64,000 nucleotides of DNA from a bacterium (GTDB lineage Bacteria > Krumholzibacteriota > Krumholzibacteriia > LZORAL124-64-63). Position 1 is the stretch's first letter. Each line of letters begins with the position of its first letter. Both the position numbers and the translations under genes were made by a program. Location: NCBI GenBank assembly GCA_016712675.1, contig JADJQR010000001.1, forward strand, positions 744,001 to 808,000. The letters are read 5' to 3'. Under the pieces are notes generated by a model. The model was not told the origin of the DNA. It made no database searches and was given only the letters and a program-made list of their open reading frames with translations. Below are positions 15,503 to 23,989 of this stretch, one piece after another.

Positions 15503-17350
15503 TCATTCCCACTCGATGGTGCCGGGCGGCTTGCTGGTCAGGTCGTACGCCACGGCGCTGATTTCGTTGCGGGACATGATCTGTGCGCGCACCTCGTCCA
15601 GCAAGCGGCGGGGCAGGCGGGCGGCCGTGGCCGTCATGGCGCGCTCGCTCAGGATGGGGCGCAGGATACACAGCTCGCGCCCCCGCCCGTCCACCGCCAG
15701 GGGCACCAGTACGGTGGGGCACTGCCAGACCTGGTCATAGAGGCCGTGCCGCCGGAGCGCGTCCATCATCACCGCGTCGCAATCGCGCAGCAGGTCCAGC
15801 CGCTCACGTGTCATCTGCGCGGCCAGCGGGCGGCACTCGCGCGGCAGCCCATCACCCAGCAACAGCAGTGCGCGGTTCAGGCCGGCCACGGACTTGAAGA
15901 TGGTGCCGGCGGCCTCGGCCAGCGCGTCCCAGTCGTACTCGCCGCCACGGGCCGCGGCCGGGGCGTGCAGCAGCACCGGATGTTCGTACGTGCGCAGGTC
16001 GGCCTTCACGCCCACCGAGCGGATCGGCAGCGGCATGGCCTCGAAGCCGTAGCGCGCGGACTTGTCCGCCACGGCCGGCGCGATCGTCGCCAACGATTGA
16101 GCGTCCGCCGCCGCGCCGTCGCTGCAGAGCAGGCGCACGCCCAGGCCGGGGCCCGGGAACGGATGCCGCCAGATCATGTCGTGGGGGATGCCCAGCTTCC
16201 CGCCCAGTTCGCGCACCTCGACCTTGTAGAGGTCGGCCAGCGGCTCGACCACCTTGCCCGCCCGGATCATCTCCTCGATCACCGGCACGCGGTTGTGGTG
16301 CGTCTTGATGGTGTCGGCGCGCTTGGTGCCGCCCGTCTCGATCGTGTCGGGGTAGATGGTGCCCTGGCCCAGGAGGTGCCCGGTGATGCCCAGCCGCCGC
16401 GCCTCGCCCTCGAAGACGGTGATGAAGGTGTCGCCGATGGCGCGCCGCTTGGCCTCGGGCTCGATCTTCCCGGCCAGCGCCGCCAGGAAGGTGTCGGTGG
16501 CGTCGATGAAGTGAAGGTGGTCGCCCAGCCCCATCGCGCGGAACATCTCCACCACCAGGCGCGATTCGTCCTTGCGCATCAGCCCGTTGTCCACGTGCAG
16601 CAGCTCCAGCCGCTCGGGTCCCAGCGCCTCCACGAACAGCCGCGCCGCCACGGTCGAATCCACGCCGCCCGAAGCCAGCAGGAACACCGAGCGGTCGCCG
16701 ACCTGCGCGCGGATGCGATCGACCTGCTCCTCGACGTAGCGTTCCATGGTCCAGGTGGGCCGGCAGCCGCAGATCTCCAGGACGAAATTGGCGATCATCC
16801 CGTCGCCGTGCACCGTGTCGTCGACTTCCGGATGGTACTGGAAGCCGTAGCGGCGCCGTGCGTCGTCGGCGATGGCGGCAAAGCGGTGCGGCTCGGCGTC
16901 CGCGCCCAGCTTGGACCAGCCCAGCTCGCGGAATCCGTCGCCGACGGCCGTCACCGAGTCGAAGTGGCTCATCCACACCGTCTCGACCGGGCCCAGGCCC
17001 TTGAACAGCGGGTGCGCGCCGGTCAGGTGCAGTTCGGCCCGGCCCCACTCCTGCTTGCCGTGGATGACGGTGCCGCCGTAGTGCTTGGCGATCTCCTGGT
17101 GCCCGAAGCAGAACCCCAGGATGGGCACGTCCAGGTCCAGGATGGCCTTGTTCCAGTCCGAGTCCTCGCCGAACGAGGCCAGGGAGGGGCTGCCGCTGAG
17201 GATGACGCCCTTGCAGCCGGCGAAGGCCGAGACGGGGTCCTCGGGCTGGCGGATCTCGGCCAGCACCTTCGCGGCGCGGCGGACCTTGGTGGCGATGAGA
17301 TGGGCGTACTGGCCGCCGAAGTCGATGACGGCGATCACGTCGTGCTTCAT
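15503..17350 (-). CDS. guaA: GMP synthase (glutamine-hydrolysing), long eukaryote-like form
   Basis: The ATG at 17350 gives 615 residues, about 90 more than the usual bacterial GuaA. The class I amidotransferase has Cys81 in GFCFGHQ and the His/Glu pair in YHPEV. The ATP-pyrophosphatase P-loop SGGVDST begins at residue 227. After HPFPGPGLGVR there is an extra block containing LPIRSVGVKADLRTYEHPV, followed by a second block ending YDLTSKPPGTIEWE. This two-block C terminus matches the layout of human-type GMPS rather than the single dimerisation domain of E. coli GuaA. It converts XMP to GMP in the cytosol. GFCFGHQ replaces the common GICYGMQ. Confidence 0.93.
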   Translation of the reverse strand: MKHDVIAVIDFGGQYAHLIATKVRRAAKVLAEIRQPEDPVSAFAGCKGVILSGSPSLASFGEDSDWNKAILDLDVPILGFCFGHQEIAKHYGGTVIHGKQEWGRAELHLTGAHPLFKGLGPVETVWMSHFDSVTAVGDGFRELGWSKLGADAEPHRFAAIADDARRRYGFQYHPEVDDTVHGDGMIANFVLEICGCRPTWTMERYVEEQVDRIRAQVGDRSVFLLASGGVDSTVAARLFVEALGPERLELLHVDNGLMRKDESRLVVEMFRAMGLGDHLHFIDATDTFLAALAGKIEPEAKRRAIGDTFITVFEGEARRLGITGHLLGQGTIYPDTIETGGTKRADTIKTHHNRVPVIEEMIRAGKVVEPLADLYKVEVRELGGKLGIPHDMIWRHPFPGPGLGVRLLCSDGAAADAQSLATIAPAVADKSARYGFEAMPLPIRSVGVKADLRTYEHPVLLHAPAAARGGEYDWDALAEAAGTIFKSVAGLNRALLLLGDGLPRECRPLAAQMTRERLDLLRDCDAVMMDALRRHGLYDQVWQCPTVLVPLAVDGRGRELCILRPILSERAMTATAARLPRRLLDEVRAQIMSRNEISAVAYDLTSKPPGTIEWE

Positions 17351-17603
17351 GGTTCCGTCCTGTGGTCGGCAAGGCGGGCAGGGGCAGGCCGGGCCGCTGC
17401 GGGGGCGCCGGCCGGTAAGGGCCATATCTAGCAGAAAGGGGGCGTTTCCACAACCGGCAGGCGGCACGCCGGGACCGTGATCACCGCCCGCGTTTCGGCC
17501 TTGCGCGTTCGCGTTGCCATGGGCATCCTGCCCCGATCAGGCGGACGGACACCCGACGCAGGTCCACCATGCCACAGGCAGCCCCGGACAAGGCGGTATC
17601 CGC

Positions 17604-18431
17604 TTGCGCTCCAAGAAATTGATGACCGGCCTGTCCCTGCTGGCCCTGGTTGCCTGTCCGGCCTGCCACAGGACGCAGGCCGCGCCCGATCCCATCCCGA
17701 CCCATGAAACGTTCCGCATCCCGTCGCAGGCGCTGGGCGAGGAACGGGTCATCAACGTCCACCTGCCGCCCGCCTACTTGGCGCACCCCGATTCGCCGTT
17801 CCCGGTCCTCTACATGCCGGACGGCGGGATCGGCGAGGACTTCCCGCACATCGTCAACACCCTGGCGGAACTCACGGCCGCGGGAGAGGTCGAGCCGCTG
17901 ATCGTCGTCGGCATCGAGAACACGCAGCGGCGGCGCGACCTGACCGGTCCCACCGAGGTCGAGTCCGACCGGAAGATCGCGCCCGTGGTCGGCGGCTCGG
18001 CGGCGTTCCGCGCCTTCATCCGCGACGAACTGATGCCGGAGGTCGAACGGCGCTACCGTTGCGCCGGCCGCACGGGAATCGTGGGCGAATCGGCGGCCGG
18101 GCTCTTCATCATGGAGACGTTCTGCCTGGAGCCGACGCTGTTCGGCACCTACATCGCGCTGAGCCCCAGCCTGTGGTGGAACGACCATGCCCTGGTGCGC
18201 GGCGCGGAGGAATCGGTGCGCCGGACCGCCTCGCTGGGCCTGACCCTCTACCTGGCCGTGGCGAACGAGACCGATATCCGCCCGCCCGCCGACGCGTTCG
18301 CGGCCGTCCTGGAGCAGGCGGCGCCGGCCGACCTGGCCTGGACCTACGTACCGCGCCCGGACCTGCGGCACGGCACCATCTACCGGGCGGAGTCGGCGCC
18401 CGCGTTCCGGACGGTGTTTGCGCCGCGGTAG
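17604..18431 (+). CDS. Lipoprotein esterase, alpha/beta hydrolase
   Basis: A TTG at 17604 with AGGCGG seven bases upstream gives the product a proper lipoprotein signal: RSKK, a hydrophobic run and the lipobox LVAC with Cys18. The first ATG (17622) would remove the basic residues. The product is 275 residues. The PF00756 esterase fold shows PVLYMPDGG, VEPLIVVGIENT, the nucleophile elbow GESAAG and a late His (DLRHGTIY). A second related enzyme is encoded at the left edge of the window. The likely location is the periplasmic face of a membrane; the substrate is unknown. It is divergent from guaA. Confidence 0.85.
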   Translation: MRSKKLMTGLSLLALVACPACHRTQAAPDPIPTHETFRIPSQALGEERVINVHLPPAYLAHPDSPFPVLYMPDGGIGEDFPHIVNTLAELTAAGEVEPLIVVGIENTQRRRDLTGPTEVESDRKIAPVVGGSAAFRAFIRDELMPEVERRYRCAGRTGIVGESAAGLFIMETFCLEPTLFGTYIALSPSLWWNDHALVRGAEESVRRTASLGLTLYLAVANETDIRPPADAFAAVLEQAAPADLAWTYVPRPDLRHGTIYRAESAPAFRTVFAPR

Positions 18432-18495
18432 CGTGGGGTGGATTTCCACGCGCGAACCAGCGTATTCCGGCCAAGAACCGCGAATCGCTCGCCTG

Positions 18496-18538
18496 TGTGA
18501 CGGTGGTCACGGACGCGCCGGCGTTCCGTACCTAGACT
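18496..18538 (+). promoter_or_regulatory. CRP-like site with -10 box at class II spacing
   Basis: TGTGA-N6-TCACG (18496-18511) matches the CRP consensus TGTGA-N6-TCACA at nine of ten positions. A -10-like TAGACT lies at 18533-18538. Start of transcription would fall near 18545, placing the site centre at about -41.5, the class II activator position. The porin-cytochrome gene starts at 18582. Confidence 0.6.
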
Positions 18539-18581
18539 CCCCCGGTTGCCTGGACCGAAGGCCCTTCTGGCGGGGAGACCC

Positions 18582-19691
18582 ATGTCCGATCCTGTCCACA
18601 CCGGCGAATCGCCTGTGCGGCGCAAGGCCCTGGCCTTGACCGTCGCGCTCCTGGCCCTCGCTGCGGCGACGGTACCCGCGTCCGCCGAACCACGATTCAC
18701 GGCCCAGTACGGCCAGGGATGCGTTCTCTGCCACGTGAACCCCACCGGCGGCGGCATGCGCTCCCTGTACGCCAGCCAGTTCATCGTGCCGGAGGAGATG
18801 TCCGGCCGAACCTGGCCGTCCGCCGAACTGCCGGACCACAGCCCGGAGATCAGCCCGATCCTGGCGTTCGGCCTGGATCTGCGGACGCTGGTCTGGGCGG
18901 GGGAGGCGGGCGAAGGCACGGTCCTCTCGATGCAGGGCGACCTCTACCTGGACGCGCGCCTCGGGCGCCATGTCTCGGCGTACATGGAACTGGGGCAGAG
19001 CGGCAGCAGCGAGGTGTTCGGGCTGATCCACGGGCTGCCCCTGGATGGCTGGCTCAAGGCGGGCCGCATGGTGCCGGACTACGGCTGGCGCTTTGCCGAT
19101 CACCAGCTGTTCGGTCGCCGCTACCTGCTGGATACGGGCGGTGTGGACAGCCCGGCACAGTTCCACGGCTCGGGCCTGGAGGTGGGCGTTTCTCCCGGCC
19201 GCTTGGCCGTGTCGACCTCGCTGCTGGGCGAGACGCAGGAGACGGGCGACGCCTACGCGGCGCGGATCCAGTACAACCAACCGCTCGGCCCGATCAACGC
19301 GGGCCTGGGTGCCTCGGTGCTTCGGCGCGACCGGCCGGGCCAGCACAACCGCGCCGTGGGGGGATTCTGGTACCTGAGCGCGGGGCCGGTGAACTGGCTG
19401 GGCGAGATCGACGAGACGAGCCGGCAGGGAAGGCTGGGCACCCTGGTTACGCAGGAGGTCACGGTTCGCCTGCGTCAGGGCTTCGACCTGCGGGGCACCT
19501 ACAACTTCCAGGATCCGGACCGCGACGTGAAGAACGGCTCGCGCGAGCGCTGGGGCGCGGGTGCGGTGTGGATGCCCTACCCGTTCTTCGACCTGCAGGT
19601 CATGGTCAATCGCTGGCAGACCGAGCCAGGCGAACTGGTGGACGACACCGACCGCACCGAGGGCGAAGTTGTCGTCCACTTCTTCTACTAG
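18582..19691 (+). CDS. Exported c-haem/porin fusion-like protein
   Basis: The ATG at 18582 (GGGGAG upstream) gives 369 residues, with a signal peptide ending at ASA|EPR. A single CxxCH haem motif (CVLCH) comes straight after, in the phrase CVLCHVNPTGGG near residue 45. The rest, residues 85-369, has the alternating amphipathic strands and terminal VVVHFFY of an outer-membrane beta barrel. A mono-haem head on a barrel suggests electron transfer across or at the outer membrane, but attachment of haem is inferred from the motif only. It is the first gene of a run with YceI and a cytochrome-like lipoprotein, with a CRP-like site in front. Confidence 0.78.
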   Translation: MSDPVHTGESPVRRKALALTVALLALAAATVPASAEPRFTAQYGQGCVLCHVNPTGGGMRSLYASQFIVPEEMSGRTWPSAELPDHSPEISPILAFGLDLRTLVWAGEAGEGTVLSMQGDLYLDARLGRHVSAYMELGQSGSSEVFGLIHGLPLDGWLKAGRMVPDYGWRFADHQLFGRRYLLDTGGVDSPAQFHGSGLEVGVSPGRLAVSTSLLGETQETGDAYAARIQYNQPLGPINAGLGASVLRRDRPGQHNRAVGGFWYLSAGPVNWLGEIDETSRQGRLGTLVTQEVTVRLRQGFDLRGTYNFQDPDRDVKNGSRERWGAGAVWMPYPFFDLQVMVNRWQTEPGELVDDTDRTEGEVVVHFFY

Positions 19692-19703
19692 GGGAGGACC
19701 GCC

Positions 19704-20303
19704 ATGAGAACGACGACAAGGATCCTGCTGGCGTTGGTGCTGGTCCTGGCCGCCTTGCCGGCGACGGCGGCAGAGCGCTTCACCGTCGACCCGGCCGGCG
19801 GCTCGCGCATCGTCTTCACGTCCAAGGCGCCGCTCGAGTCGTTCGACGGACACACCGCAGCGGTGAGCGGCTGGCTCGAATTCGACCCGGCCGACCTGCG
19901 CATCCCGCCCCGGTTCGAGATCGCCGTCGACCTGGCCAGCTTCGACACGGGCCTCCGCAAACGCAACGAGCACATGCGCGAGAACCACTTCGAAACGGCG
20001 ACCTATCCGCAGGCCTGGTTCCGCGGCGGCCGGCTGGACGGGGCAACAGTCGCCGGGTTGGCTCCGGGAGCTTCGGCCGTCGTGCAACTGGGCGGCGAAC
20101 TGGACCTGCACGGCGTGGTGCAACCGCTGGCCTGCGAGGCGCGGCTGACGCGCGCCACCGACGGCCGCCTGACCGTCGAGGCCGCCTTCGCGGTCAAGCT
20201 CAGCGACCACGCCATCGACCGCCCCAAGTTCCTGGTCATGAAGCTGGCGGACGAGCAGCAGGTGAAGGTCACCCTCGTGCTGCGGCCGGAGGCGCAGCCG
20301 TGA
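19704..20303 (+). CDS. YceI-family periplasmic lipid-binding-like protein
   Basis: The 199-residue product has a signal peptide ending at TAA|ERF. The YceI pattern is clear: FTVDPAGGSRIVFTSKAPLE then FEIAVDLASFDTGLRKRNEHM and HFETATYPQAWF. Family members are lipocalin-like barrels that hold long polyisoprenoids such as ubiquinone precursors. The gene starts 12 bases after the porin-cytochrome gene and overlaps the next start (GTGA), so the three form an operon. A quinone-like ligand would suit the redox setting, but this is inference. Confidence 0.9.
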   Translation: MRTTTRILLALVLVLAALPATAAERFTVDPAGGSRIVFTSKAPLESFDGHTAAVSGWLEFDPADLRIPPRFEIAVDLASFDTGLRKRNEHMRENHFETATYPQAWFRGGRLDGATVAGLAPGASAVVQLGGELDLHGVVQPLACEARLTRATDGRLTVEAAFAVKLSDHAIDRPKFLVMKLADEQQVKVTLVLRPEAQP

Positions 20304-20704
20304 CGCGCGGCGGACGCACCGCAGTGCTCGCGCTGCTGCTGGTATCGGCCGGCGGCTGCAGCGACCGCGGCCGCGATCCGATCGCCCCGGGCAACGGCAC
20401 GGCGCCGGTGTCATACGCGGACGATGTGCAGCCGATCTGGAGCGCCCACTGCACCGGTTGCCACGGTGGTACCGCCGGCCTGGAACTCGGCGCTCCGGAC
20501 AGCCGCACGAACCTCGTGGGCGTGGCCTCCGCCAACTGGGGAGGCGTGCTTGTCGTGGCCGGCGATCCGGCGGTATCGGTCCTCTACCGCAAGCTCACCG
20601 GAGACAGTGGCGTCGGCGATCGCATGCCTCAGGGCGGGGTGCTCGGGGCCGTCGACATCGAGACGGTGCGCCGCTGGATCGCCGAAGGTGCACTGGACAA
20701 CTGA
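20300..20704 (+). CDS. Cytochrome c-like lipoprotein, single CxxCH
   Basis: The GTG at 20300 overlaps the YceI stop as GTGA, a sign of translational coupling. The product is 134 residues: hydrophobic signal ending SAGGC (lipidated Cys about residue 20), then VQPIWSAHCTGCHGG with one haem motif. It also has a downstream Met-containing segment (GDRMPQGG) that could give the sixth ligand, and WIAEGALDN at the end. The IWSAHCTGCH...MPxGG...WIxxGA pattern is typical of small Planctomycete-type cytochrome c domains. It probably passes electrons at a membrane surface to or from the partner at 18582. Confidence 0.85.
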   Translation: MTRGGRTAVLALLLVSAGGCSDRGRDPIAPGNGTAPVSYADDVQPIWSAHCTGCHGGTAGLELGAPDSRTNLVGVASANWGGVLVVAGDPAVSVLYRKLTGDSGVGDRMPQGGVLGAVDIETVRRWIAEGALDN

Positions 20705-20788
20705 CCACGGGTCGTCCCGGCGGCCCACACCACAGCAGCCGGCAACTCCGGGTCCGGTCCCGGGGTAGCATGGCCAAGGAGCCAGACC

Positions 20789-21634
20789 ATGAATCGCCAC
20801 GTCACGTTTCTTGCCGCATTGGCAATGACGGTCATCCCTTCGCTCGCCCTCGCCTTCAGCGGCGGTCCTCCCGACGGCCACACCAATGCCCCCGGCGAGG
20901 CGAACTGCACCGCCTGCCACGTGACGTTTCCCCTCAACTCGGGCGCCGGCAGCCTGGGCGTGACCGGCGTGCCCGGCACCTACGAACCCGGCACCGCCTA
21001 CGACCTGGTCGTGACCCTGGCCGATCCCGGCGCGCAGCGCTGGGGATTCCAGCTCACCGTGCTCGACGGCAGCGGCGTCAGCACCGGGTCCCTGGCGACG
21101 CTGGATACCGATGTCCAGCTCTCGACCACCGGCGCGCGCAATTATGCCAAGCACACCTCGGCCGGCACCCATCCGGGCACCACCGGATCGCACGCCTGGA
21201 CCGTGCGCTGGATCTCGCCTGCCGCCGGCACCGGCGATGTCACGCTCTACGTGGCCGGCAACGCCGCCAACGGAAACTTCTTCAACACAGGGGACCGCAT
21301 CTACGCCACCAGCGTGGCCTGGACCGAGGGCGGCTTCTCGGCCGTGCCCGGCGCGGCATTCGCCCGTCTGGGGGACAACTACCCCAACCCCTTCAATCCG
21401 CGGACCACCATCAGCTACACCCTGGACGAGGCGGAGTCGGTGCGCCTGGCCATCTACGCGATGGACGGCCGACTGGTGCGGCGCCTGGACGACGGTCCTC
21501 GCTCCGCGGGCGAGCATCGTGTCACGTGGGATGGCCTCGACGGCGATGGCCGTGCCGTGCCGTCGGGAACCTATCTGTATCGTCTGGAAGCGGGGACGGC
21601 GCGGGACACCCGCACCATGACCCTGCTGCGTTAG
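20789..21634 (+). CDS. Choice-of-anchor V-type secreted protein with FlgD-like tail
   Basis: The 281-residue product has a signal peptide (ending near ALAF). The phrase GHTNAPGEANCTACHVTF matches the start of choice-of-anchor V (Reeler-like) domains, which often carry a CxxCH; whether haem binds is not known. Residues 40-180 are a beta-sandwich. The C terminus (residues 195-281) is the FlgD-like module with NYPNPFNPRTTISYTL and GTYLYRLEAG. It lies 84 bases after the cytochrome lipoprotein and may belong to the same unit. Outer-surface location is likely. Confidence 0.85.
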   Translation: MNRHVTFLAALAMTVIPSLALAFSGGPPDGHTNAPGEANCTACHVTFPLNSGAGSLGVTGVPGTYEPGTAYDLVVTLADPGAQRWGFQLTVLDGSGVSTGSLATLDTDVQLSTTGARNYAKHTSAGTHPGTTGSHAWTVRWISPAAGTGDVTLYVAGNAANGNFFNTGDRIYATSVAWTEGGFSAVPGAAFARLGDNYPNPFNPRTTISYTLDEAESVRLAIYAMDGRLVRRLDDGPRSAGEHRVTWDGLDGDGRAVPSGTYLYRLEAGTARDTRTMTLLR

Positions 21635-21755
21635 GGCCCACCAGCGACCTGCCCGGGCGGCGGCGAGCCATGATCGCCGCCGCTTTCCGGTGGTGCCGGC
21701 CGGTGAGCGGGCGCCTCCCTGCACACGTCGGCATGCCGATCCGGATTTCCACGGG

Positions 21756-21784
21756 TTGTCCCGCCCGCCGATCCCGCCTAGATT
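21756..21784 (+). promoter_or_regulatory. Candidate promoter of the S8 peptidase gene
   Basis: TTGTCC (21756-21761), exactly 17 bases, then TAGATT (21779-21784); the start codon is 79 bases further on. Confidence 0.45.
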
Positions 21785-21862
21785 CGCGCGTGTTGCAGCC
21801 CGAGTTCCGCCCGGCGGGCGTCTGCCCGCCCGCCCGGTTCGACCAACAGGAGGTCCTGTCCC

Positions 21863-23737
21863 GTGGCCCATGTCCTCAAGCTCACCCGCGCCGCCATCCT
21901 CGGTGCCCTGCTCCTGGCCGCTGCCGTCGCCTCGGCGAAGACCCCGGTCAAGACCCTCGACGACCTGCCCCGTCACACGTACAGGATCGAAGGCACCGTC
22001 AGCGGCATGCTGGCCGACATGGCCGCCTTCGATGCCTTCTGCGCGGCCGTGCGCGCGGACCTCGAGTCTGACATGGCCACGTACGAGATCGGCGACAAGG
22101 CCGCGGTGCAGCGCATGCTCAACACGCTGCTGTCGCTCGATCTGGTCCAGGGGCGCGACGCGGACGTGGCGACGCGCGTCCAGGAAGTGCGCGCGCTCGA
22201 GGACAAGGAGGCCACCCGCCTGACCACAGGCCTGGTGGCGCTGGCCTGGGTCGCCGCCCGCGGCGCCGCCGGGACCGACGCCGCCACGCCGGCGTTCAAG
22301 TCGGCCTTCCGCGCCGCCCTGGACAAGGCGTTGGCGGGGCTGCCGATCGACCTGGTGCGCGACAACATCCAAGCCCAGAAGGGGCGGATGGAGATCATGA
22401 GCCCGGCACTGCTGACCGGCATGGTGCAGAGCCAGCTCGATCCCATCGTCGCGGGCGCCGGTGAGGTGAGTTCCGACCTGGCCGGGCAGATCGTGGGCCT
22501 GGGCTCGGCCATGCGCACCGTGCTGCCGCTGCGCGAGGAGCTGGTCGCGTCCTACGCCGGCTTCCTGGAGGCCGGCCAGGAGGAGAAGGCGGATATCTGG
22601 GCCGCGCGCGACGTCTCGCTGGAGGGCCGCGCGGACCTGAAGCCGGTCACCATTGCCATCTGGGACTCGGGCGTGGACACCGGCGTGTTCGCCGGCCGCC
22701 TGTTCACCAACGCGGCCGAGAAGCCGAACGGCAGCGATGACGACGGCAACGGCTTCGTCGACGACATCCACGGCATCGCCTGGGACTACGATGGTCGGGC
22801 CGTGCCGGAGCTGCTGCACCCGCTGGGCGACCAGGCTGGCCGCCTGGAGGCGGCGATGAAGTCGATGAAGGCCTTCACCGACCTGACCTCGGGCGTGGAC
22901 AGCCCCGAGGCCAGCGCGCTGCGGCGGCAGATGGGCGAGATGGCGCCCGCCGAGGTGGGGCCGTTCATGGAGTCGCTCAGTTTCGCCGGCCTGCACGCGC
23001 ACGGCACGCACGTCGCGGGCATCGCGCTGGCCGGCAACCCGGCGGCGCAGGCGCTGGTCGCGCGCATCTCCTTCGACTACCACACCATCCCGAAGGCGCT
23101 GACCCGGGAGACGGCGCAAGCGCACGCCGCGTCGTACCAGCGGACGATCGACTACTTCCGCGCCCACGGCGTGCGCGCGGCGAACATGAGCTGGGGCTGG
23201 TCGCTGAAGGAGATCGAGTCGGCGCTGGAGGCCAACAACCTGGGCGGCACCGCCACCGAGCGCGGCAAGCTGGCTGCGGAACTGCTGGGTATCCTGCGCG
23301 ACGCCATGCAGAAGGCCATGGCGTCGGCACCGGACATCCTGTTCGTGGCGGCGGCCGGCAACGACGACAACGACGTCGAGTTCGACCAGTCGATCCCCGG
23401 CAGCCTCGACCTGCCCAACCTGATGATGGTCGGCGCCGTGGACCAGGCGGGCCGTCGCACCAGCTTCACGGCCAGCGGTCGGCGCGTGCGCGTCTTCGCC
23501 AACGGCTTCGAGGTGGAGAGCGACGTTCCCGGTGGCCAGCGGATGAAGATGTCTGGCACGTCCATGGCCTCGCCCAACGCCCTGAACCTCGTGGCGAAGC
23601 TGCTGGCGGCGCGGCCGGAGCTGGCCCCGGCGCAGGTAGTGTCGCTCATCGAGCGCGGCGCCGACACCGTCGACGGGCAGGAAGGGCTGAAGCTGATGAA
23701 CCCGAAGCGGACGCTGGAGATGCTGGCCGCGGAATAG
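21863..23737 (+). CDS. Subtilisin-like S8 serine peptidase with long N-terminal domain
   Basis: The GTG at 21863 (AGGAGG upstream) gives 624 residues with a signal peptide ending at ASA|KTP. Residues 30-255 are helical and unrecognised; they may be a propeptide or an inhibitory domain. The triad is complete: Asp268 (IWDSGVDTG), His380 (HGTHVAG) and Ser567 (GTSMASP). The oxyanion region is AAAGNDDND. Asp and His are 112 residues apart, much more than in subtilisin, because of an insert with a DDDGNGFVDD calcium-like loop. No C-terminal FlgD module is present. It probably acts in the periplasm or outside the cell. Confidence 0.92.
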   Translation: MAHVLKLTRAAILGALLLAAAVASAKTPVKTLDDLPRHTYRIEGTVSGMLADMAAFDAFCAAVRADLESDMATYEIGDKAAVQRMLNTLLSLDLVQGRDADVATRVQEVRALEDKEATRLTTGLVALAWVAARGAAGTDAATPAFKSAFRAALDKALAGLPIDLVRDNIQAQKGRMEIMSPALLTGMVQSQLDPIVAGAGEVSSDLAGQIVGLGSAMRTVLPLREELVASYAGFLEAGQEEKADIWAARDVSLEGRADLKPVTIAIWDSGVDTGVFAGRLFTNAAEKPNGSDDDGNGFVDDIHGIAWDYDGRAVPELLHPLGDQAGRLEAAMKSMKAFTDLTSGVDSPEASALRRQMGEMAPAEVGPFMESLSFAGLHAHGTHVAGIALAGNPAAQALVARISFDYHTIPKALTRETAQAHAASYQRTIDYFRAHGVRAANMSWGWSLKEIESALEANNLGGTATERGKLAAELLGILRDAMQKAMASAPDILFVAAAGNDDNDVEFDQSIPGSLDLPNLMMVGAVDQAGRRTSFTASGRRVRVFANGFEVESDVPGGQRMKMSGTSMASPNALNLVAKLLAARPELAPAQVVSLIERGADTVDGQEGLKLMNPKRTLEMLAAE

Positions 23738-23745
23738 CGCGGAAG

Positions 23746-23775
23746 GGCGGCGGGCCCGCGTCAGGGCCCGCCGCC
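23746..23775 (+). terminator. Hairpin terminator after the S8 peptidase
   Basis: Perfect 12-base arms (GGCGGCGGGCCC / GGGCCCGCCGCC) and a 6-base loop begin 9 bases past the stop. No T-run follows. Confidence 0.6.
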
Positions 23776-23989
23776 GCCTTCGCCGGCGGCCGCCGGCAGG
23801 CACAGGCAGGTGATCGCCACGGCACTGCTCCCCATCTCGGAACCTCCCCCTGCCGCCCAGGGTATCATAGCTTTCGGCCTCACGGCCGATCGCCGGCCGG
23901 CGCAGCCCGCTGGCGATGGTGGTGGCGGCGCCGCCGCGGCGGCGCGAGCATGTGGCCGGGCGTCCGGCGCGGCGCCCCGGGAGGTACCG

